Part shown: positions 60,091 to 64,000 of the stretch, piece by piece
Position numbering within the stretch: position 1 is the first letter of the stretch
How the letters are laid out: each line of letters opens with the position of its first letter
Origin: CBDESN01 sp965242495
Lineage (GTDB): Bacteria; Pseudomonadota; Alphaproteobacteria; MPNO01
Assembly: GCA_965242495.1 (NCBI GenBank)
Contig: OZ251446.1
Span: 620,001-684,000 of the forward strand
DNA length: 64,000 nt
Direction: 5' to 3'
Program-made: the position numbers and the translations under genes
The notes under the pieces: model-generated
What the model was told of the DNA's origin: nothing
Seen by the model: only the letters and a program-made list of their open reading frames with translations
Database searches by the model: none

Positions 60091-60882
60091 TCAGGCGAGC
60101 CCGCGGGCGACGAACCCCGGGTTGAGGAAATCCGGCTTGCCGTAGCGGAGCTCCGCCCCGTCGGCGGTGAGCACGCGGCCGCCGGCGGCGGCCAGCACGG
60201 CGTGACCGGCGGCGGTGTCCCATTCGTTGGTCGGGCCGTAGCGTGGGTAGAGGTCGGCCTCGCCCGCGGCGACGAGGCAGAATTTGAGGGAGCTCCCCGC
60301 GGTCCGCCGTCCGGCGATCGCGACGCCGCCGGTCAGCGCCTCGATCTCCCGCGCGTCGCCATGCGACCGGCTGGCGACCAGCAGCGCGCCTTCCTCCGGC
60401 GAACGCCGGGCGGCGATCGGCCGCGCCGCGCCGCCGTCGAGCCGCAGCGTCGCGGTTCGCGGCCCGGCCCCCGCATAGGTCCGGCCGAGCGCCGGCGCGT
60501 GCACGACCCCCAGCGCCGGGTCCCGGCCGCGGATCAGGGCGATGTTGACCGTGAACTCGTCGTTCCCGCGCACGAATTCCCTGGTCCCGTCCAACGGGTC
60601 GACCAGCCAGAAGCGCTCGCCGCCGCGCGCCGGCGCGCGACCGGCCGCGGCTTCCTCTTCGGCGACGACGGGAAGGTCCGGCGTCAGCGCCCGCAACGCC
60701 GCCAGGATCACGCGCTCGGCCGCCCGGTCGGCTTCCGTCACCGGCGATCCGTCGGTCTTGCGTTCGACCGGGCCGCCGCCGCGATAATGCGCCAGGATCG
60801 CCTCGCCGGCGCGATGCGCGATGCGGCTCAACTCGTCCACGAGCGCCGCGTCGCCGCCGGCGCCCGGCGTCAGCCGGGCCAC
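60091..60882 (-). CDS. cysQ: 3'(2'),5'-bisphosphate nucleotidase CysQ-like
   Basis: 263 residues from GTG 60882 (overlaps the SDR stop by 13 nt). Lithium-sensitive phosphatase fold: KTDGSPVTEADRAAE, VAEEEAA, FWLVDPLDGTREFVRGNDEFTVNIALI (metal site) and GPTNEWDTAAGHAVLAAAGG. It removes the 3'-phosphate from PAP/PAPS. The closest group is CysQ because of the DPLDGTREF and NEWDTAAGH motifs. Repeats lie immediately downstream. Confidence 0.9.
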   Translation of the reverse strand: MARLTPGAGGDAALVDELSRIAHRAGEAILAHYRGGGPVERKTDGSPVTEADRAAERVILAALRALTPDLPVVAEEEAAAGRAPARGGERFWLVDPLDGTREFVRGNDEFTVNIALIRGRDPALGVVHAPALGRTYAGAGPRTATLRLDGGAARPIAARRSPEEGALLVASRSHGDAREIEALTGGVAIAGRRTAGSSLKFCLVAAGEADLYPRYGPTNEWDTAAGHAVLAAAGGRVLTADGAELRYGKPDFLNPGFVARGLA

Positions 60883-61721
60883 ACCGCCTGCGCGCCGGCG
60901 TCCGGCCAGCCGGCGGGCGCCCGCGCGTTGCGCGCCGCCTCGTCCGGCGGCAGGTCGGGGTCCCAGTCGACGCCGACGAACCGGCAATCGGTCACGCCGT
61001 CGGAGGCGTCGGAGGCGAGCCACAGGATCGGCGCGACCATCACCCCGGGCTGCACCAGCTTGTCGCGGTCGAACGGCGCGCTCGCGGGGATGAAGCCGGT
61101 ATTGGTCGGCCCGCCGGGGACCAGGACGTTCACCGTGACGCCGGCGCCCGCCAGGTCCTTGGCCCAGCTGGCGCTCGCCGCCTCGAGCGCGGCCTTCGAT
61201 TGCCCGTAGGGCGTGTAGGCGGCGCGCAGCATGGTGTCCAGGCTGGTGGTCACGTTGACGATCCGGCCCCACCCTCCGGCGATCATGTGCGGCGCGGCGG
61301 CGCGCGCCAGCAGGTAGGGACCCTTGAAGTTCACGTCCAACATGCGCTGCCAGCGGTCGATGTCGGTCTCCCAGAAGCGAACCGGCGCGTTCATGTAGTC
61401 TTCTCGGATGGTCTGCATCCCGATCCCGGCATTGTTGACCAGGACGTGGACGGCCCCGAACGCCTCGATCGTCCGGGCGACGATCCGGGCGCAGTCCTCG
61501 GGGCGGGTCACGTCCGCGGGATGCGCCGACACGCGGCCGGGGCCGCAGGACCGCCCGGCCTCGAGGGCCGCGGCCTCCACGCCGTCGCTCCGGACGTCGG
61601 TCGCCAGCACCCGCGCCCCCGCTTCGGCGAGGCCCAGCGTCATCGCCCGGCCCATGCCGCCGCCGGCGCCGGTCACGATCGCGACCTTACCTTCCAACGC
61701 GCCCCCGGCCATCCGCCCCAT
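60870..61721 (-). CDS. Short-chain dehydrogenase/reductase
   Basis: 283 residues. NAD-binding TGAGGGMGRAM, NNAGIG, the catalytic YxxxK in AYTPYGQSKAAL and a Thr/Ser in NVTTSLD. A classical SDR with a longer C-terminal tail (PDLPPDEAARNARAPAGWP). The substrate is unknown. Overlaps cysQ. Confidence 0.88.
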   Translation of the reverse strand: MGRMAGGALEGKVAIVTGAGGGMGRAMTLGLAEAGARVLATDVRSDGVEAAALEAGRSCGPGRVSAHPADVTRPEDCARIVARTIEAFGAVHVLVNNAGIGMQTIREDYMNAPVRFWETDIDRWQRMLDVNFKGPYLLARAAAPHMIAGGWGRIVNVTTSLDTMLRAAYTPYGQSKAALEAASASWAKDLAGAGVTVNVLVPGGPTNTGFIPASAPFDRDKLVQPGVMVAPILWLASDASDGVTDCRFVGVDWDPDLPPDEAARNARAPAGWPDAGAQAVWPG

Positions 61722-62102
61722 CCCTTCCGAACGCCGCCGCCGATGGTAACCCCCGCGCGCCGGCGGAACAACTTCGCGGGAATGACGAATTGTCGGCGTA
61801 TCCGCCTCGAGCCGATGGCCTTTCCTCGCCCGTCATCGCAGCCCTCCTCGTCATTCCCGCGAAAGCGGGAATCCAGCGCCACAGGCCCGCCCTCCCCACG
61901 GAAGCAGGAGCGGGATACGAATATGGATTCCCGCCTTCGCGGGAATGACGGAAGGGGGGGCGTATCCGCCTCGAGCCGATGGCCTTCCCGGGGCGTCATC
62001 GCAGCCTTCCTCGTCATTCCCGCGAAAGCAGGAATCCAGCGTCACAGGCCCTTCGTCCCCACGGAAGCAGGAGCGGGATACGGATATGGATTCCCGCTTT
62101 CG
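61722..62102. repeat. Mosaic palindromic repeats between the SDR gene and the IS element
   Basis: Palindromes at 61853-61872, 61927-61946 and 62016-62035 (one arm mutated, GCAGGAAT), and the left half of the copy split by the IS (62090-62102). The linker module GGCGTATCCGCCTCGAGCC occurs twice. No gene is visible. Confidence 0.85.
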
Positions 62103-63679
62103 AGCGTGTGAAGGAATCTTGGCGTTCGTTAGGGATAGGACCCTGCCGGTTCGGTGTGGCGGTCGTGCGGCGGCGGCGGGTTAGGGCGTTGCGTGGTGGG
62201 TTCGTCCGGCGCGGCGGCGGTCGTGCGCGGCGGCGGGTTTCAAGCCGCTCCCGGCATGGGTCGGGCAAGGGGCGGGGCGGCGGCAGGGCGGGTTGCGATG
62301 CTCATCCGGCCATACAGGCGAGCCGATGACCGCGCCACAGATTGTGCGCCAGAGCGTGCAGCAACGCCACCGCCCGCACCTTGGCAAGCCCGCGGACCAC
62401 AAGGCGGCCCAATCCCCGTTGCTTGACGACGCCATTGACCCCCTCGACCCTCATGCGACGACGATAGATCGTTTGCCCCGCCTCGCTCGCCATGCGGGCG
62501 CGCCAAGCCTGCAACGCAACCGGTTCGCCGGCGCGTCCGCGTTCACGACGGCGCACGCTCTCGGCCTTCGCCGCCTGTTTCACCGGAGCCGGCGGCGTGT
62601 AAACCTCCACCCCCTTCCCACCCAACGCCAGCATGTCCTTGCGCGCGGCATAGCGCGTATCCGCCAGCAAGCGCGCCGGGCGCGCGCCATAGCGCCGCTC
62701 GATCTGCTCAACCATCGAACCCGCCAAACCCGCGTCGTTGCGACGATCCGTCTCCTGGACCCCCACAATGACGTGACTATCGGTGCTCACCGCCAATTGG
62801 AGATTGTACCCCGCCCCCACACCGCCGTCGGCAAACCGCATCCGGCGCGCCTGCGCATCCGTCGTCGAGACCTTCGGCCCCGGCTTCTTCTTCTCCGCCT
62901 TCTTGTGCGTCCGAGACCGCCCCGCCTTCTCCGCGCGCAACGCCGCAAGCTGTTTCCGCGCCGCCGCAACCTTCTCCGCAAGCTCGCGTTCGGCCCGCGC
63001 CCGCGCCGCGCGAAGACGCCGCGACCCGGCCGCCGGATCGCTCGCCAACTCCGACCTCAGCGCCGCAACCCGTTCCCGCGCCGCCGCCTCGTAGCCCGAC
63101 AAGCCCCGCTCGCCGCGAAACGAACCCGAACCCGCGCTCGCTCGAACCTTCGTCCCGTCAACCGCCACCTCCTCCAAACTCACCATCCCCGACGCCACAA
63201 GCGCCGCAACCTGCTCGCTCAATAGACCATCCAGCACAGCCCCATGCCCACCCCGGAAATCGCTCAGACCATGGTAGTTCACTCGCACACCACCACACAG
63301 CCACCGATACGCCATGTCACTCTCGCACAGATGCGCAAGACGACGCGCCGAACCCACTCCCTCCAACGTCGCGTACAGCCACAACGCCAACAAAACCGCA
63401 GGGTCCGCCGCAGGCCGACCCGAACCATGCTCACGAGAACCGATCCGCGCATAAAACGCGCTCAGATCCATGCCCGACACGAAACCCCAAACCACACGCG
63501 CCCGATGATCCGGCGCAAGCGTCCCATCCAAATCCACTACCCGCCACTCCAACTGATGACGATTCGGGCGCATGCAGCGAGCACCTCCCACAACCGACAT
63601 AACAACCCTCCCTCTCAAACCAACGACCAACCCACAGAATCACGAACCATCCCAAACGCCAAGGATTCCTTCACACGCT
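62103..63679. mobile_element. IS1182-family insertion sequence (1577 bp) in a palindrome loop
   Basis: Terminal inverted repeats AGCGTGTGAAGGAATC at 62103 and its complement ending at 63679. Both sides carry CTTTCG (62097-62102 and 63680-63685), which together restore ATTCCCG-CTTTCG-CGGGAAT. It holds one intact transposase on the minus strand. The transposase gene is near the right end; about 200 bp of GC-rich noncoding DNA lie at the left end. Confidence 0.88.
62302..63600 (-). CDS. IS1182-family transposase
   Basis: 432 residues from ATG 63600, preceded by AGGGAGGG; a TTG 10 codons upstream is possible. The N-terminal domain reads WRVVDLDGTLAPDHRARVVWGFV and LLALWLYATLEGVGSARRLAHLCESDMAYRWLCGG. 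The DDE catalytic region contains VDGTKVRASAG (first Asp), LLADTRYAARKDM (second Asp) and the C-terminal YRRRMRVEGVNGVVKQRGL (Glu). An Arg/Lys/Ala-rich helical insertion (about 180-240) sits between them. The frame is intact, so the element may be active. Confidence 0.9.
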   Translation of the reverse strand: MSVVGGARCMRPNRHQLEWRVVDLDGTLAPDHRARVVWGFVSGMDLSAFYARIGSREHGSGRPAADPAVLLALWLYATLEGVGSARRLAHLCESDMAYRWLCGGVRVNYHGLSDFRGGHGAVLDGLLSEQVAALVASGMVSLEEVAVDGTKVRASAGSGSFRGERGLSGYEAAARERVAALRSELASDPAAGSRRLRAARARAERELAEKVAAARKQLAALRAEKAGRSRTHKKAEKKKPGPKVSTTDAQARRMRFADGGVGAGYNLQLAVSTDSHVIVGVQETDRRNDAGLAGSMVEQIERRYGARPARLLADTRYAARKDMLALGGKGVEVYTPPAPVKQAAKAESVRRRERGRAGEPVALQAWRARMASEAGQTIYRRRMRVEGVNGVVKQRGLGRLVVRGLAKVRAVALLHALAHNLWRGHRLACMAG

Positions 63680-63685
63680 CTTTCG

Positions 63686-64000
63686 CGGGAATGACGAGGG
63701 GGGTGCGACGATGGCCCCAGGGAGGCCATCGGCTCGAGGCGGATACGTCCCCCCTTCCGTCATTCCCGCGAAAGCGGGAATCCATATTCGTATCCCGATT
63801 CCTGCTTCCGTGGGGACGAAGGACCTGTGACGTCGGCTCGAGGTACGCCCAAGGACCCGTCCTTTGCCGCCCTGGATTCCCGCTTTCGCGGGAATGACGG
63901 AGGGGGCTGTGACGATGGCCTTGTCCTCGCCCGTCATTGCAACCCTCCTCGTCATTCCCGCGAAAGAAGCAGGAGCGGGATACGAATATGGATTCCCGCA
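63686..64000. repeat. Mosaic palindromic repeats at the right edge
   Basis: The palindrome occurs at 63762-63781 and 63876-63895, with a damaged copy at 63953-63968 and the start of another at the window edge. Linkers match those at 50.5 and 59.7 kb. Gene-free. Confidence 0.85.

Noticed and set aside
62103..63679. Possible CRISPR-like array at 59.5-64 kb
   Set aside because: The repeats are palindromic and irregularly spaced, in both orientations, with conserved linkers rather than unique spacers; no cas genes.

Overview
The window looks like a piece of chromosome from a very GC-rich alphaproteobacterium, probably Rhodospirillales-like. The evidence is gene order: ntrY-ntrX-trkA-hfq-hflX at the left edge, then a dacA-tmk-holB-metG-tatD-MBL run, both typical of that class. 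Codon use is strongly GC-biased. Translational coupling (ATGA, GTGA, TTGA overlaps) is pervasive, and several GTG and TTG starts are used. No rRNA, tRNA or CRISPR array was seen.

Layout. 1-7339 (+): end of ntrY, ntrX, trkA, a HAD phosphatase, hfq, hflX, an inositol-monophosphatase-like gene and a beta-hydroxyacid dehydrogenase. 7368-16180 (-): mazG, then a cell-envelope and DNA-replication operon (mltB, rlpA, dacA, tmk, holB, metG, tatD, MBL hydrolase). 16283-23089 (-): two tandem single-chain restriction-modification genes; 2313 bp of their 5' parts look identical, but a 552-bp specificity segment differs. 23436-29316: TRAP transporter dctPQM, a haem-oxygenase-like diiron protein, a NicX-type 2,5-dihydroxypyridine dioxygenase and an aldo/keto reductase, plausibly a catabolic island for an N-heterocyclic acid. 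29769-32617: a Spy/LTXXQ protein divergent from an OmpR/EnvZ-type two-component pair. 32675-35602: nadC followed by one open frame that joins PhnN (ribose 1,5-bisphosphokinase) to an AMP/thymidine phosphorylase. 35613-37587 (-): carotenoid oxygenase and a DUF2141 protein. 37735-38529: LytTR regulator. 38609-46885 (+): a tightly coupled envelope-sensing and partner-switching operon (output-less sensor, sensor-HAMP-MFS fusion, substrate-binding protein, SpoIIE phosphatase, RsbW-like kinase, hydrolase, histidine phosphatase). It faces a STAS antagonist and a GPP34 protein on the other strand. 48227-50370: MFS and VOC genes. 51231-53749: quinone-reductase-like dehydrogenase and AMP ligase. 53763-55069 (-): speD-speE. 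55208-61721 (-): acyl-CoA dehydrogenase, FAD-linked oxidase, Sua5, CysQ, SDR. 62103-63679: an IS1182-family element.

The right third (50.4-51.1, 59.5-60.1 and 61.8-64 kb) is full of a palindromic repeat, ATTCCCGCTTTCGCGGGAAT, arranged in mosaic modules. The IS element, a 149-bp MITE and a 549-bp composite all sit exactly in the loop of this palindrome, each flanked by a duplicated CTTTCG.

The strongest candidates for undescribed biology are: (i) the PhnN-AMP phosphorylase fusion behind nadC, which reads as an AMP to ribose-1,5-bisphosphate to PRPP to NaMN route; (ii) the multi-sensor partner-switching operon with a sensor domain fused to an MFS carrier, next to GPP34-STAS; (iii) the diversified tandem restriction-modification pair; and (iv) the IS/MITE family that targets palindrome loops.
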